Source of the DNA: Xestospongia bergquistia | Lineage: Eukaryota > Porifera > Demospongiae > Haplosclerida > Petrosiidae | NCBI GenBank assembly: GCA_963965975.1 | Contig: OZ014411.1 | Coordinates: 23,481,249 to 23,545,248, forward strand | Length of the DNA stretch: 64,000 bases | Direction of reading: 5' to 3' | Shown here: positions 12,101 through 27,242 of the stretch, piece after piece | Position numbering within the stretch: position 1 is the first letter of the stretch | Layout of the letters: every line of letters begins with the position of its first letter | The notes under the pieces: model-generated | Database searches by the model: none | Told to the model about the DNA's origin: nothing | The model's input: only the letters and a program-made list of their open reading frames with translations | Position numbers and translations under genes: made by a program

Positions 12101-12983
12101 TGTAGTTTAATAAAATATACACTAAATTTTTTTACAAATTTTACAGTATGTTCATCATGCTTTAACAAAGCATCTTTTGATCATATAAGTTGCGTGATTT
12201 TAGTTCTAGTCCAAAAAAATACTTGATGGATTAATGAAGCAAATAGTTATGTCTGTGTACTGAAATATGAATTGAGAATGTTATAGTTTTGTGATAGACA
12301 ACCAAGATATTTATTTGGACAGTAAGTTTATATTTTTTGGGGTTTATTTTTTACAAGATGATTTATGTCACATATATTTATGCATTACAGTACTCAGCGT
12401 AACTGTGAATTAATAAGTCTCCAGGAAACCTGAAGTTATTAATTAATAAACATAGCAGTTCTAAAAGAGATGTATTGTCTCAGGCTCTAGCTGTAAATAT
12501 AATTTCCTTATTAGTTTTGTTTGATAAAATTATAATCAACCTATGATAGTAGTGATATATGATACAGAGGACGAGATCAGAAATCCTAACTATATTATGA
12601 CTGAACAAAAGATGTTACTGGACAAATAATCTATTTATAAGATCATCTTTCTACTTGTCCATCATGTCTTCTATTTAAGTTTTGTTCTATTTTGTTTTTT
12701 TAATATTTTGTCATTAATTCTGATAGACAATGCTTGCTACCTACTGAATGTTCATGAATACCTTGAGTACAACGAATATTCATAAGTATTCATCATAAGT
12801 ATCTGTAGGATCTGTATCATCTATTAAACTTTTTATATTAAAGGGATAAGAAACATCAAAAAATCTAATTATACATAACTAAAAATGGATTACATATATA
12901 CTTCAACTACTTGTATATCTAGAATTGTATATAAAAAATTAGACAAAGTTTAAAAAATAATAAACTGGACTGTTTGGTTAATA
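9104..12983. other. Intergenic region between SRCR genes A and B
   Basis: No protein gene could be supported. 9104 to about 10330 is the duplicated 5' flank of gene A (similar to about 21475-22870). About 10330-12660 is unique within the window, with low-complexity TAATAA stretches near 11850 and a promoter-like or LTR-like block at 11336-11455. About 12690-12983 is the duplicated 3' flank of gene B. Confidence 0.55.
11336..11455 (+). promoter_or_regulatory. Heat-shock-element-like block with TATA box; possible solo LTR
   Basis: AGAACATTCTGGAAC at 11352-11366 is a perfect nGAAnnTTCnnGAAn triplet, the consensus heat-shock element. A TATATAAG-type TATA box follows at about 11383-11392. The block is bounded by TGTTA and TAACA, as in a short LTR, but the flanking five bases (cagtc / catac) are not a clean target duplication. 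No downstream plus-strand gene was found. A fossil solo LTR or an orphan promoter are the two readings. Confidence 0.4.
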
Positions 12984-14689
12984 TTAATTTTCAGAATCAG
13001 TGTTAGGAAAAACAAAGACCTTAGCAGATGATGTTTCTTGCACTTCAATGTATGTTTCATCTGATTCATCACATTTAACAGACAGTCCATTAGTAGCCCT
13101 TGGTGTCATGTTGTGACTTTCATTGTTACGTCCTGCTTTTGATATTGATAATTTCCTCATGCGTACAGCAATGCATATCATAAAAACAATGCTGCAAATT
13201 GTTAAAGACAAGTCATTTAAATAATAGACAATAATGACAACAGTATTAATAATTTTACATTTGCATAGTACATTATAGCTAAAAGAAAAAATTTAAAGTA
13301 TGAAATAAATATCCTAACTTCTTTAAATTTGTTGCGATAATACAATTTGTAGTATATTTGAATAAAAGCAAGTATGTCATTCCAACCTTACATGTCATCC
13401 AGGTTTTATAATCTTAGTTAATTTTATATTGGATAAAGATATGAGAGATGGGATCTGTCAAAGGTTAATACTGTTAATATGACATACAACTATGATAAGG
13501 TATTCAGGCTAAACTTTAAATTTAAAATCATGCATATTAGTGTAATTGTTATTGATATCTGTTTATGAGAACCATGCACTCACCCAACAACAACAATAAT
13601 AATACCAATAATAAGGAATAAGACTCCACTAATTAGAACACCATCTGTCTGTTTTGTTGATTGTGGATGCTGTGATGGTACTGGTAGAACATTATTAGTA
13701 GATGAAGTGTTACTTGACTGAGACACCATCACTAAAGACAACAATATGACACTTTTTAAGTTTAATATTAATAGAGTTCATAAGTATCTTATTAATAATA
13801 TTATATTATTCTTACCATGGCAATCCACTCCAGCAACCCCACTTTGGTATGTCCGACCTACACTAAATTGCAAAGTATGATGTGAACAATCAGCCAGTTT
13901 ATCTTCATGACCCCGACAGTAAACATTACTATATCGTATAGCTCGTCTTGGATGACCATAGGTTGAATTAAGTACTGCTTTTCCAGCTTAAATAAAAAAT
14001 ACCAGATAAGTATTTGATGTTTACAGTAATATCAACCTACCACTTGGATTGTATCCCTTGAGTTGCTTACAAACGACTCTAGCATCATTATCATCCCAAC
14101 CATGTTGGGCCACTAGACACCACACACTGTCTAAACATATCTGTACAGTTCCTTGAAAGTCATGTGCCCCACCAACCAGACGCACATCTCCTTCAGTGCA
14201 ATCTGAATGTTAAAAGATTACTTATCTTCTAGTAAATACATATAAAATACCAAGAAAATACTTTAAGCTGTATTGTCATTTACTAATTAAAATTTAAAGT
14301 TAATATGTGCTTACTGTCCAAACACAATAATCCAATAATGTAGTTATTATAATAACATGTGAAGTTTGGATAAACCAATTTGGAGCATTTTGACAAAGAC
14401 TGCTCATGTCCAAAGCAATCCACATAACTGTACACGATCGGTTGATCACCAGTCCCATATTTACCATTATAATCAATTACTGCACCTAAAATATTGAAAA
14501 AATTAACAGCTTTTTTGTAACTAATGTTACTTAGACATATTAATTATTCAACATACAGTTTGTATAATGTTTAGGCCTAATTTTACTATGACACTTCGTC
14601 ATTAGTAGGTACACCACTTTTACTTGTTTTACAATAATTGGTTGTGATATAAAGCAACTTTAGTGCAATCAGCATATCAATATAAATAT

Positions 14690-14762
<73 letters not shown>

Positions 14763-16996
14763 CATACATATATACCTTTGACATCATGAAATCCTGATTG
14801 TTTACAAGCAATATATGCAGCAGACTTTCTGAAGCTGCTAGCACAAACTCTTCCCCATATCCCATTAACACACACTTCTAGTCGTCCCTCTCTTTTTAAC
14901 GTTCCATTAACAAGACGGACAGTACCTTCATTGCATTCACCTGGCTCTATTTGATGATATCATAAAAATAATATTGTTACTTTGTTAGATGATTGGCCAT
15001 TTACCAGGTTAACGTTAAGAAAATCATAAAAATAATTTAATGAAACATTATAAAACTGATAGACAATATATGCATATAAGTATGATGAAAACTTTTTAGT
15101 ATTAGAGATATTAATGTATTAATAACATAAAAGGAATTATTTAATATTTTGACTATTATTATATAATTAAATAAATAACATTTACAATATAATGAAGCAA
15201 TTACAAATGTAGAGATCACTAATATTCAGTCACCTTTTGCAGAAATAGTAAACAAGATAAGTATGGCAGTCACACTATATCTACATAAATAGCACAGGAA
15301 CAGAATTGATTGAAATTATTGAAGTGCATTTTTGATCTCATATTTGGAGTTTATTAATATTTTCTGATTGTTCATGCCACCCGTGCTATTTGTAGGTATG
15401 ATGCAAGTACCATCACTAGTAGCTTGTTGTTATCCTTTGTAAAAGCATAATAATAGCATCATTTATTTTTGTTCAATTTTTAGAAAACGTGTTATTATTT
15501 CTTTTTTTTCATTTTTTATAATGCAATATTTAGTTAGCTCATAGAGATGTACAGAGAAAGGATCAACTATAACAAGTCATAATTAAGATATATAACTAGC
15601 ATAGATCAGTGATTATCCTTGATCTTCATCAAAGAAATAGAAAGAGGTCATGATTAAGTAGACAACCTAGTGGCACTATGACGTATTATAATAAATAATA
15701 TTATTGCTATGGTTATAACACTCTAAAGACTTTCATAACAAAATTGCATAGGTATGAGAGATGTTTCAAAGTGACTGCTTGTGTTTTAATCACTACTTTC
15801 ATTTTTAAATGCTTGAAACATGAGAAGGAAAGCACATAGTTTGTCTAAGCTTGTGTTACATCTCAAAAAAAGTGGCAAACTTTTGTTTTGGTTACAGTCA
15901 GTTACAATGGAAGGGGTAGCAGAAACATTAATAAAATTTAGTATCTGGACAATTTTTACTGTAATGCTTATAAATATGATTAGTAAATCAGTCATTATTT
16001 TGTAGAAAGAAATCCTACCAAGTGTTGAAGGATTTTGATTTCTTTTTGCTGAAATATTGTTTCTTTGCATACATTTTGATGGATAATTCCGAGCTTCCCT
16101 ATATTTAGCCTACTAGGCATTGTTGCAGTGTGTGTAATACCGACATTATTATGACATGCAAGTAATCGTAAGATATCAAAGATATTCAAATGATTCTATC
16201 TTTTTTTTTTACAAAATGAAAACTTACCATAACATTTCAATCCTAGCTTGTTGTAACTACATCCATAGCTATTGCACTGGTTTGACTGGTACAGATTACA
16301 GGATCCAATATTCTGACGTATACGTCTACAATATATATTGGAGAGAAATATCTCAGATGTTTCATTACCATATCGTCCATCTCTAATTAATGTGGCAACT
16401 AAAAATGAAGTGAAAAATAAAAGAACCAATAATTATAATTATTTATTGACTAGTACTGTGTAATATTTGGTTACCAAACACTAAAAATTAATCATAATTC
16501 TTGAAAGCTGAGTATGCAACATTTATACATTGTACATAGAGTTATGAAAATGCTATGTTTTCTTAATACATAACTCACAACTACTTGTAACAAATCCAAG
16601 TTGATTGCAAACTGTTGAAGCAAAATATCTGTCAACATATGTTGTACTGCATATTGAGTACCACTGGCTGTTGTAACATATTTGTATTGTTCCTTCATTG
16701 GATGATTCACCACCTACCAGCTTAACTTTATAGTTAGGAGAACAGCTATTATTTCCTAAAAAGAAGATCTTTTTATACTGCAACAAATTGTTGATATAGT
16801 ATATATATAATCAGTATATGTGCATTATTATTATACATGTAAAGGAAAAATATTAGTCTGAATGTCTGTTAGTAATAAACGTTGATGATTATTAATAAAT
16901 ATAATTAGAATCATTAAATAATTATAACTAATGCTACCAAAGCCATATAACCTATCATCAATACAAATTTAAAAGAAAATACATTTTAAAAAAAAT

Positions 16997-17053
<57 letters not shown>

Positions 17054-20000
17054 CAGAATTAAAGGACAAAAGAACAGGGCTCTGGCTGTGTTGCTGTTGC
17101 TCCGAGTTTCACGCGTTATGCGATCATCAGGAGCTGTCTGATGATCGCATAACGCGTGAAACTCAAAGTAACAGCAACACAGCGAGAGCCCTGTTCTTTT
17201 GTCCTTTAATTCTGTTCTAACCCGCTCTGTCTAATCGAGTACTCTTCAACAGACTAGGATACTTCGGTATATATATATATGTGTGTGTGTGTGTATATAT
17301 ATATATAATTAGAATAATATATAATATATAATTTTTACTTAAATTTATAAAAAACATGTTGGATTTCATGTAAAATAAGGCTATATTGTAATGCATGCTA
17401 TCTACTATCTTTGTATCGATGTATATATGTACTATTGATTGTATTCACTACAATGTTTGTACTTAGTGTGTCATGTATGTCAATTTAGATTATATTTAAC
17501 TTGATTTTCTTATAGTAACTTCCTTTATGGCAATGCCATATTTAACATTTAAATCAATTTCATAAGGATTCTGTGATTTCTACTTTCATGCTTGCTTTAT
17601 AACTTATGATATAGTGATCAACATGATGTTGGGCGCTTAAAAATGTGCCAAACTTTACAATCAGGCTGTAGCATATATGTATATGTATGCATTAAAACTA
17701 AACCTTTCCAGTTGCTAACAGCTCCTGTTGTTTAATTATATACTAGTTATAGATTCTAGTTTAGAACTATCAACTATCTTTGTATTTCAAAAAAAAATAG
17801 CATGAGAATTTTTATTTATAGAGATCATTTTATTTAAAAGCAAAATCAATAAACTTGCATCAAATGTGCATCATGATTTACGTATATAATATTTTAAAAT
17901 TACCTTGTGATGAGCTGCATTGTAATGTGATAGTGTCTTTACTTGGGTCACAATAGGATCTTGAATATCTGTAGTAACTGGGGTATTGATAGCAACTGAA
18001 AAGTGATGAGTAAGAGCTGCTATAACATCTATATGGACCAAATCCAATTTTTGTCCACGGCTCTCCATTGTAGCTGTATTTTGGGCCTATAAGGAAAAAT
18101 ATAATAATCCATTTATGTTGTCAATATTCTTACTAAAATCATTAAATCCCAATTGTCTACAGGCAACAATTGCATTATTACATCTCCAATTGTAGTCACA
18201 TACTGCAGTCCAATGTCCTGTAGTGTCACAGATCTGTAACATGCCACTATTTCCTGCAGTGTTAGTGGCACTATTATAGAGGCGAATTTGTTTATATGTG
18301 CATCCACCTATATATCAATTGTATAAATGGAGTGTATAATTTTATTATATAATTATAACATTATTGCTGATAAATCCAATATGCTATACTGTAAGGTAAT
18401 CAATCTTACAATTTACAAATAACTAAAAACATTTTTAAAATTGAAGTGAATGTAGAGATGGTAGTCCAATACAAAAAAGAGAGTAGGGATGGTAATTACA
18501 TCCTACTTACACAATGCATCAATTTATCACTACTCTTATTATTTAAGTGATTTAGATAGTTGTGAATATCCTTAGTTGCATCCATGTACCACCTATTCCC
18601 ATCCCTACTATATTGTTTCAATTCTTTGTGTTGGACTGATATTAACAATCCCTACACTTCGTTTAATATTAGAAAATGATTATAATTTTGGGTGTATATA
18701 ACCAGCATGGAAGATACTATGTTCCAACCTCTTGTAACAGGTTCACAAAATGCATTTTACATATTGTGATGAAGAAATAATGAAATGCACTAAAGTGCTT
18801 AACCTCGCTGCGGTCTTATCCAGAGACTTCATTTTAGCCTCCTCAAGTGACAATATCTCACATGATGCGCAAGATTGACTCAGCATTTCTCTTCAATTAA
18901 AGGGAAAAAAACGTTGTTGTTTAGTGCGTCTAATGGGTACTAATTTACAAAAGGTCCAATACTTTCCAACTTCTTAGTAAAAGTTAATGATTCTCAAATG
19001 ACAGCTACGGTGCTAGTATATTTAGTTCGCGCTCATTGTATCAACAAAGATAACTGCAAAAGCTATCATAACTTTCCTTATAATTGAATGAAGTTATAAC
19101 AATATAGTATCTGGGAACTTTGAACGGTTTCATTGTGACAACATGGTGGTCCTCCAGAAATTTATTTCATTGCATTGGAACTAGCCTTACATTTGATGGC
19201 TAATCATTCATATAATAATGATCCTAGATTTTTTTTAAAGCTGACAATCAAAGCAGGACAATGATCTATTGAATCTACAATATAATGCTTATTTCAATCA
19301 ATATTAATTTTTTATGAGACAATGCATGTCTTCAATAAGAATAGCTCTTGATAGTAAACTGCTGAAATCAGTTTGTTTTTGAAGTACTGAAAAGAAGAGC
19401 TAAAGAAGACCATACATTGTAGTTAAACACTAGATCTCATCATCCAAACTTTTCATTAGTCATTAGTTGCTTTGAGCTAAAAAGTAGATGCTGAGTGAGA
19501 GGAAAGATAAACATTTGAACAAATGTGTCTGTGACACTTAGAAACAATGCCTATCTCAACCTATAACTTAACTATATAAATATATCATACAATTAGTTGA
19601 AAGATTTTGATCCATTTTAAGTGAGATGTTCTTTTTTCCTGTCATGTTAATACAGTTCAATGGACAATTGAGCCATCCATATATACATATAGGCACTGCC
19701 AAATACTGTGTGGCTGATATAGATGTTGTATGGAAAGATACAGTATAGAATACACAATATATGTCTGATTAAGGAAGTTATTTAGCATACTTACTTGTAC
19801 TGACATTACATCTTATGCTGACAGTGTCCCTGTAATTATAGCAATAATAATAGTAAGGGTAACGATTGAGAGAAGAGTTAGACAGACAGTCTATAATACT
19901 GTCATCATTGCTATAGCAACTCGTTGCTATAAATCCAATTTTGTTCCAGTAGCCACTATTATATCGGGTAATGGGAGCTGCAGAAAATAGGATTGATTAA

Positions 20001-20819
20001 CTTCATATGTTTTTTATATTTATTAAAAATGTACTTTATTATTACTAACTGGCATGTGTACGTGCAACCTTGTTTTGGACCACGTATTAACTATACATGC
20101 ATAATACATAAATACACGGTTCATTCACTTCATTTTATGTAATTGTTGTTTGTGAGAAGTGATAGCGAAAAAAATTAAATGGCATTTTTTAAAGACCTTA
20201 CGCGCAATCAACTAATTTCTTAACCGCGAGTGCTACGACGATGTATCATGCTCTAAGCTTCTCGCAAGTTTGCTTCTCTATCTATATTTCATAAATTGTA
20301 TGACTATTAGTCTTCTGCAGACATCACTGTTAATTATACAATCTTTCCAGTTCAATTTAGTGCTTTAGTGAAGGTCATTATATATATAATAATTATAATT
20401 ATACGTTCTAAAATGATTATATATAGGATGATTTTTTAAACTAGGCATAAATGAATATAACAATTCTCACTTGGGTCATCGTATCCAAGTTCCTTACATA
20501 CAACAATAGAGTGTGTTTGAGTCCATCCATAGTCACATACTGCTACCCACTGTCCATCTTGACATATCTGAACCATTCCATTATCTTCCAGTGTAGATCC
20601 AGTATTTTGTGAATACAATCGGACATCATCATCATCACAAGCACCTGTACAAAAAAAAACATGAATTTATATATATTTATAATTATATAGCTCTGATATT
20701 TAGTTTTATAATAGCATTGCAAATGACAGCAGAATGTTTGCAAGTAAAGAAAATTTACCTACGATATCAATAGCAAAATAAAAAACTATCAATAAGACGA
20801 ATAACTTCTTAATATGCAT
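12984..20819 (-). CDS. SRCR receptor B: tandem paralogue of receptor A
   Basis: Predicted 717-aa type I receptor with the same 13-exon plan as gene A: 20819-20759, 20644-20471, 19977-19795, 18307-18134, 18086-17904, 16755-16579, 16398-16228, 14946-14776, 14485-14315, 14202-14041, 13986-13816, 13731-13584 and 13191-12984. Exons 1-11 are identical in length to those of gene A. The stalk exon is one codon shorter and the tail exon two codons longer. A signal peptide (MHIKKLFVLLIVF...) precedes five SRCR domains, and the membrane span is conserved. The tail keeps one tyrosine but in a different context (YIEV rather than YDDV) and ends VFPNTDSEN. All splice sites are GT-AG, and I saw no break. Introns 3 and 5 carry insertions that gene A lacks. 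The ligand is unknown. Confidence 0.88.
14694..14775. repeat. (CA)n/(TG)n microsatellite at a splice donor of SRCR-B
   Basis: A long CA tract (TG in the gene's sense strand), edged by TA steps, starts just inside intron 8 after the donor at 14776/14775. In gene A the same intron start carries (TA)n. Confidence 0.9.
16998..17310. mobile_element. Hairpin MITE within a (TA)n tract, SRCR-B intron 5
   Basis: About 17059-17222 is a long inverted repeat (gaacagaattaaaggac ... gtcctttaattctgttc) with centre motif cgcgttatgcgatcatcag and its complement. A tail (acccgctctgtctaatcgag) follows to about 17268, and (TA)n tracts flank both sides. The same element is at 21001-21275 and, as a half, at 8130-8232. 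The (TA)n tract in gene A intron 5 is the unoccupied site. Confidence 0.82.
18782..19085. mobile_element. Unclassified ~300-bp insertion in SRCR-B intron 3
   Basis: Intron 3 of gene B is collinear with that of gene A on both sides (gatgaagaa before, aagttataacaat after), but B carries about 300 extra bases that are less AT-rich than the surroundings (cctcgctgcggtcttatcc, ttagtgcgtctaatgggta). No TIR, poly-A tail or tRNA-like box was recognised. Insertion in B or deletion in A are both possible. Confidence 0.5.
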
Positions 20820-21000
20820 GTTTCTCTCTAGAACAACACTGACTACATTTCGACGAGGATATAGCTTATAAGTGGAATGGCAGGAAATATGATGCGTTAC
20901 TTCCTGCCGAATTTACAGTGTATCCTACTCTATATTAGAATACGATATATATACAAATGACAGTTGTATCCTGCATGTACACACACACACACATATATAT
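20820..21000. other. Proximal 5' flank of SRCR gene B
   Basis: About 20820-20945 matches the proximal flank of gene A up to the first arm of palindrome P1. It then runs into short CA/TA repeats. No clear TATA box at a convincing distance was identified. Confidence 0.5.
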
Positions 21001-23194
<2,194 letters not shown>

Positions 23195-23345
23195 AGCATG
23201 TATTTTTGGTAACATGTGAAGTTGGGCATAAAGGATTTATAATGTTGTGACAAAAGCTGCTCATGTCCAAACAATGATATCATACACAACAGAGCTGTCA
23301 TCAGTCCCATATTTACCATTATAATTACTGCTACTAATGCGTTAA
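23195..23345 (-). pseudogene. Decayed SRCR exon (second half of SRCR domain 4)
   Basis: Read on the minus strand, this is a diverged copy of exon 9 of genes A and B (14485-14315). It shares aagctgctcatgtccaaa and catcagtcccatatttacc with the order kept. It carries small indels that spoil the frame, and no neighbouring SRCR exons were found. It is a relic of a third SRCR gene or of a partial duplication. Confidence 0.72.
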
Positions 23346-24080
23346 TTAATTGTGGAACCCTGCCGGTTGCAGCTAGATTATAACACTATAATGTTAGTTA
23401 TAGTATGACACTATTATAATTATCAAAGGAGCTCTATACTGCATATGCCATACCTATATGGACACGTCTATATATACATTTAAGCGGCCAGCTATATAGT
23501 TGATACAATTATTTTATCGATAAAATCAATTTGATTAAATGTATGTGTTAGTAAACTCCACATGTTATCATTGTATAAATATGCATTTTGTACATACACT
23601 GTTTACGTATAAACATGTTATATCTTTTAATTTTATGCCCAAAAATATGGTGTTATTATGCAAATATGAATGCATCTCAATGTCCATATATGATAAATAT
23701 GCATGGCATGCTGGCATCCATATTGTGCTTCATGGAGATATGTTGTTATGCATAAATATAGGTATGTTTGACTTAATAATTTTGACACAGATCACACTCA
23801 ATAGATTCCTATCTATTATAGATGTACCTTACATGTACTATTCCAAAACTAAATGCAATACTTGATAACTACATTTGACAATTCTGTAATACTGAGCATG
23901 ACACTAAATAGTATAGTTGTCTGCTTGTATCAAAATATTTGTTTTATTGTGTTAATTTCATATTACTAATATAAAATATCAATGTCTCTTTTTTATGTTA
24001 CATCAAATAAAAATCTTATCTAAACACTCTTCTTCATTATCGTTTGTTCCTTCTATCGAACTTTATAACAGTTCCTTTAG
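23346..24080. other. Intergenic, no feature supported
   Basis: AT-rich sequence with no splice-compatible coding series and no recognised repeat. An open frame at 23539-23865 has AT-driven composition, no recognisable motif and no paralogous copy in the window. Confidence 0.4.
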
Positions 24081-24165
24081 ATCACTCTATTGAAGTTAGC
24101 AGCACATTCCTCAGGTACTAGAAAACCACACCTTATTAAATATTTGTGGTTTCAAGTATTTTTTG

Positions 24166-24250
24166 ATAGGGTGGAGCTGCAGTTGCTAAAACGTACAACA
24201 ACATTGGGGTGGAGCTGCAGATGCTGTAAACTTACAACAACATCGTGTAG
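24166..24250. repeat. Short tandem repeat, unit of about 38 bp, two copies
   Basis: Two adjacent copies share gtggagctgcag(t/a)tgct and then a(c/g)ttacaacaacat-like sequence. This block is less AT-rich than its surroundings. No coding assignment was possible. Confidence 0.6.
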
Positions 24251-24699
24251 AGGCAGAACATTCAATCGGTTTAGTTAATATAATTATTATAAATGATAGC
24301 TAATTAAATCCTTTCTAAACACTTTGTTTAATAATTTTTTTAAAAATCACTTTTCATATTTTCTTAAAAACAAAATATTTAGCATAAATTGTTAGTATAA
24401 ACAATAATCAAGAAACTAGCACTGCTGTCACTGGTCTCCAGGAACGTTTGTCTGTAATTTCTTACACTAGATTGTTTTGCATACAAATCTAAAAAAAGTT
24501 AGATTATTATAAGCATTTACGTGAATTCATTACTGAGTTAAATAGTTTAAGTTAACCTCTCAATGACAAGCTTGACATTCTTATGTGCAAATATAAAATC
24601 ATAATGGTTTGTCATTCAATGGGACTTCTTAATATACATCATTACAACGGTTCACAAAAAATGGACTCAATAGTCAGCAAGAACAAGAAATGTAATAAA

Positions 24700-24965
24700 A
24701 TGAACAAATGGTTTTATTACTGAGAGGGAAAGACACATCCACATCAAAACAACTAATGATAATATTCGCACTAACATGACACACTTGAATATCACATGTC
24801 GTTCACATTCAAAATCTCAACAGGCAGCAATAAGAGGAAATATACTAAAAGATACACAAATGGTTTTATTGCTGGGCAAAGAAAGACACACTTATATCAA
24901 AACAACTAACGATAGTACTTGCACTAACTTGACACACACTTGACAATATCATACTGTCGTTTTAG
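24700..24965. repeat. Diverged tandem repeat, period about 157 bp
   Basis: The segments at about 24703-24800 and 24860-24962 share aaatggttttatt, a run of aaagacacac, catcaaaacaactaa(t/c)gata, gcactaac(a/t)tgacacac and tgtcgtt, in order. No gene lies within, but the block is upstream of the archaemetzincin-like gene. Confidence 0.65.
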
Positions 24966-25282
24966 AGTCTTCGTCTAACCTTCAATGTCCCATTTCTTAT
25001 AAATAAGTGGATAGTATTGTAAGGAATGTATGCATTTTTGTTTTTCTTTAGCCACAGATAATAGGCATTCCTCAAAACACACATTCAAGTGAAAAATCAA
25101 ACAAGCCATTGTTGCTACGAGAGTAAGATGCAGGCAATGTAATCCATCTGATATTATATCTGATAGGTCTATTACAATTGAAAATACTACCAGACATGAT
25201 TACACCTCAAGAACTTACAGATTACTTGGAATAGCTGTTAGTACACTAAAGCCTCAAAATATGGTGACAATCCAGATCAGAT

Positions 25283-26313
25283 ATGGCACTCTTTCTACAG
25301 CCCTTACCTGACTTCTATCATCCAATTCCACCTCCTACTAGTATTGATGACTGGTTAGCCCAGTATAATGAGTCAGGACAGTCTTATAGACAGTTTATTA
25401 ATGAATGCCCATGGCTTTCCAAAAGAAGATGGAAACAGATTAAGCAAACGTTTGTTCCTGAAGGAACTAACATACAAGAAAAATATCCTGAGGGAGCAAT
25501 ATATCTTTTGAGATTGGGAAACTTTGAAGGAACTAGATCTGGATTGTCACCATGCTTTGAGGCTTTAGTGGAGTATGTTAAAGTGTTTTATGGATTACCT
25601 GTTCAAATTTTAGAAGGTCTGGACCTGCAATGTGAAGGGAAAAACATCTATCTTGTGGATTTGCCAAATCGATTGACCTCTGATAATAAAGATCATAAAA
25701 CACGAATCAGTTTGAGGAAAAAAGGTATTTAGTAGAAAGTAGATATAATTCTAAAACTGGCCACATCCAACTACGTGTTCAGTCAATACTACTCTTACTA
25801 AAGTCCTATATTCCTAGCAATGCCTTGTTTGTTATGGCATTAACTATGTATGACTTGTTTGAGGCTGTAACAGATTTATTTGTAGCTGGTATGGCAGCTG
25901 GTAACCATCGAGTTGATGTATTTAGCTTTCTTCGTTACGATCCAACATGTGAATTCTCAATAGAATTATGGTATATAGTATACTTAAAGAGTTTGAATAA
26001 AGAAATAGGACAGCAATTGATATTACAACGTAGCTGTAAGTTGATAGTTCATGAAATTGCTCATTTGTTGGGAGTTGACCACTGTATCTGGTACGAGTGT
26101 TGTATGAATGGATCAGGTCATTTAGAAGAGGATTGTCGTCAGCCTATGTTTCTATGTCCTGTCGATTTACATAAACTTGAAGTTTTGTGTGGTTTTAATG
26201 TTGTCCAACGATATAAAGACATGAAGACATTTTTTCAAAAATATAACTTGGAAGAAGAGAAATTATGGATAGAGAAGAGGTTAGCACAGTTACAAGAATA
26301 TTATTCTCTTTAG
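25283..26313 (+). pseudogene. Archaemetzincin-like metalloprotease (AMZ family), intronless, one frameshift
   Basis: Archaemetzincins are zinc aminopeptidase-like enzymes with an HExxHxxGxxH active site and four extra cysteines. The 3' part contains HEIAHLLGVDHCIWYECC, then M, HLEED and LCPVDLHKL, aligning closely with animal AMZ1/AMZ2 (HCxWxxC, HLEEA, LCPICLHKL). The 5' part (from ATG 25283, with an in-frame stop just upstream) has DDWL, RLGNFEGTRSG and FYGLPVQILEG, matching the AMZ N-terminal region. The two parts lie in different frames. The reading must shift by one base between about 25690 and 25745, near a run of six A's. Homology continues on both sides, so an intron does not explain it. 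The fourth cysteine of the CxxC pair is Asp (CPVD). Total length is about 343 codons, normal for the family. It may be a decayed retrocopy, or a functional gene with a sequence error. Confidence 0.8.
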
Positions 26314-27242
26314 TATTATCATAACAATGTAATGTGTTGTTTCCATATATATTGTTAGTAATTTTTAAAAAGGATAATGACACTAATATTATTTATGAAA
26401 ATATTGTTATTTTATTACATTAGTATAGTCATCTTGTTTTGTTCTTAATTAATCATTATTTTAACATTGATAGCTGCTTAATATTATCTTGAAAAGAAGT
26501 GTTAAGTATAAGCATTGACATCAGCAATAATATGTGAAACAACTCCTTGATTACAATTATCTTAATAAAATTTAAGTATAAAATTCAAACTTAGTGTAGT
26601 ACATAAAACTGATATGATCAATACAGATTTTATTAATAATTCATAGCACTTATAGTTCAATAATTAATGATAGTTATGCTCTTATATATCACTAATATCA
26701 TAGGATAACTACAATACACTAATTTTTTTGCATTTTTATAGTCCACATATAGTGGAGCTCCTGAGTGTTATATTCAAAATAAAATCTATCAGTAAGATAG
26801 AAAAGGAACTAAGCAAATAACTAATAACGTTGACTCCATTAAAAGAGAACTAGAACAAAAATTACCTCAACAGACAGCAAAGCTCATATAATACAAACGC
26901 AGTAATGCTGTGTGAATGATATAAATCATATTTTGAATACAAGTCCCTCATTGTTAGCTACAATCCTTTTCTTTTGCCTTGAAAACTTTTTTCTTGTTTT
27001 ACTTGATTTTCCTTTATAGGTTTGTCAGATTAATATAAGAACAACAAAGACTAATAATTTTATACAAGAATACTTAAATTACTGCCAATTTTACATAATG
27101 TCAATAACATTGTAATAGTTGATATTACATAAATATTAGTAGATACACATACTTTGTGTATTTGCATACTTTTTTTGATTAGACTTTCCCATCTTCATGC
27201 AGACATATTATAATTACATGGAAGGAGTAGTACTATCTATCA
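26314..27242. other. Left end of tandem unit I; no gene
   Basis: From about 26356 this matches 36271 onward (shared tcatcttgttttgttctta; aatacaagtccctcattgtt), marking the left boundary of a duplicated unit. Unit II has about 180 bp here that unit I lacks. No coding feature was seen. Confidence 0.6.

Noticed and set aside
24090-24278. 62-codon frame over the short tandem repeat
   Set aside because: No start context, domain or paralogue; the open frame comes from the repeated unit.
25715-25820. A short intron explaining the frame change in the archaemetzincin-like gene
   Set aside because: The only plausible GT...AG pair (about 97 bp) gives the wrong phase and would remove residues that align with known AMZ proteins.
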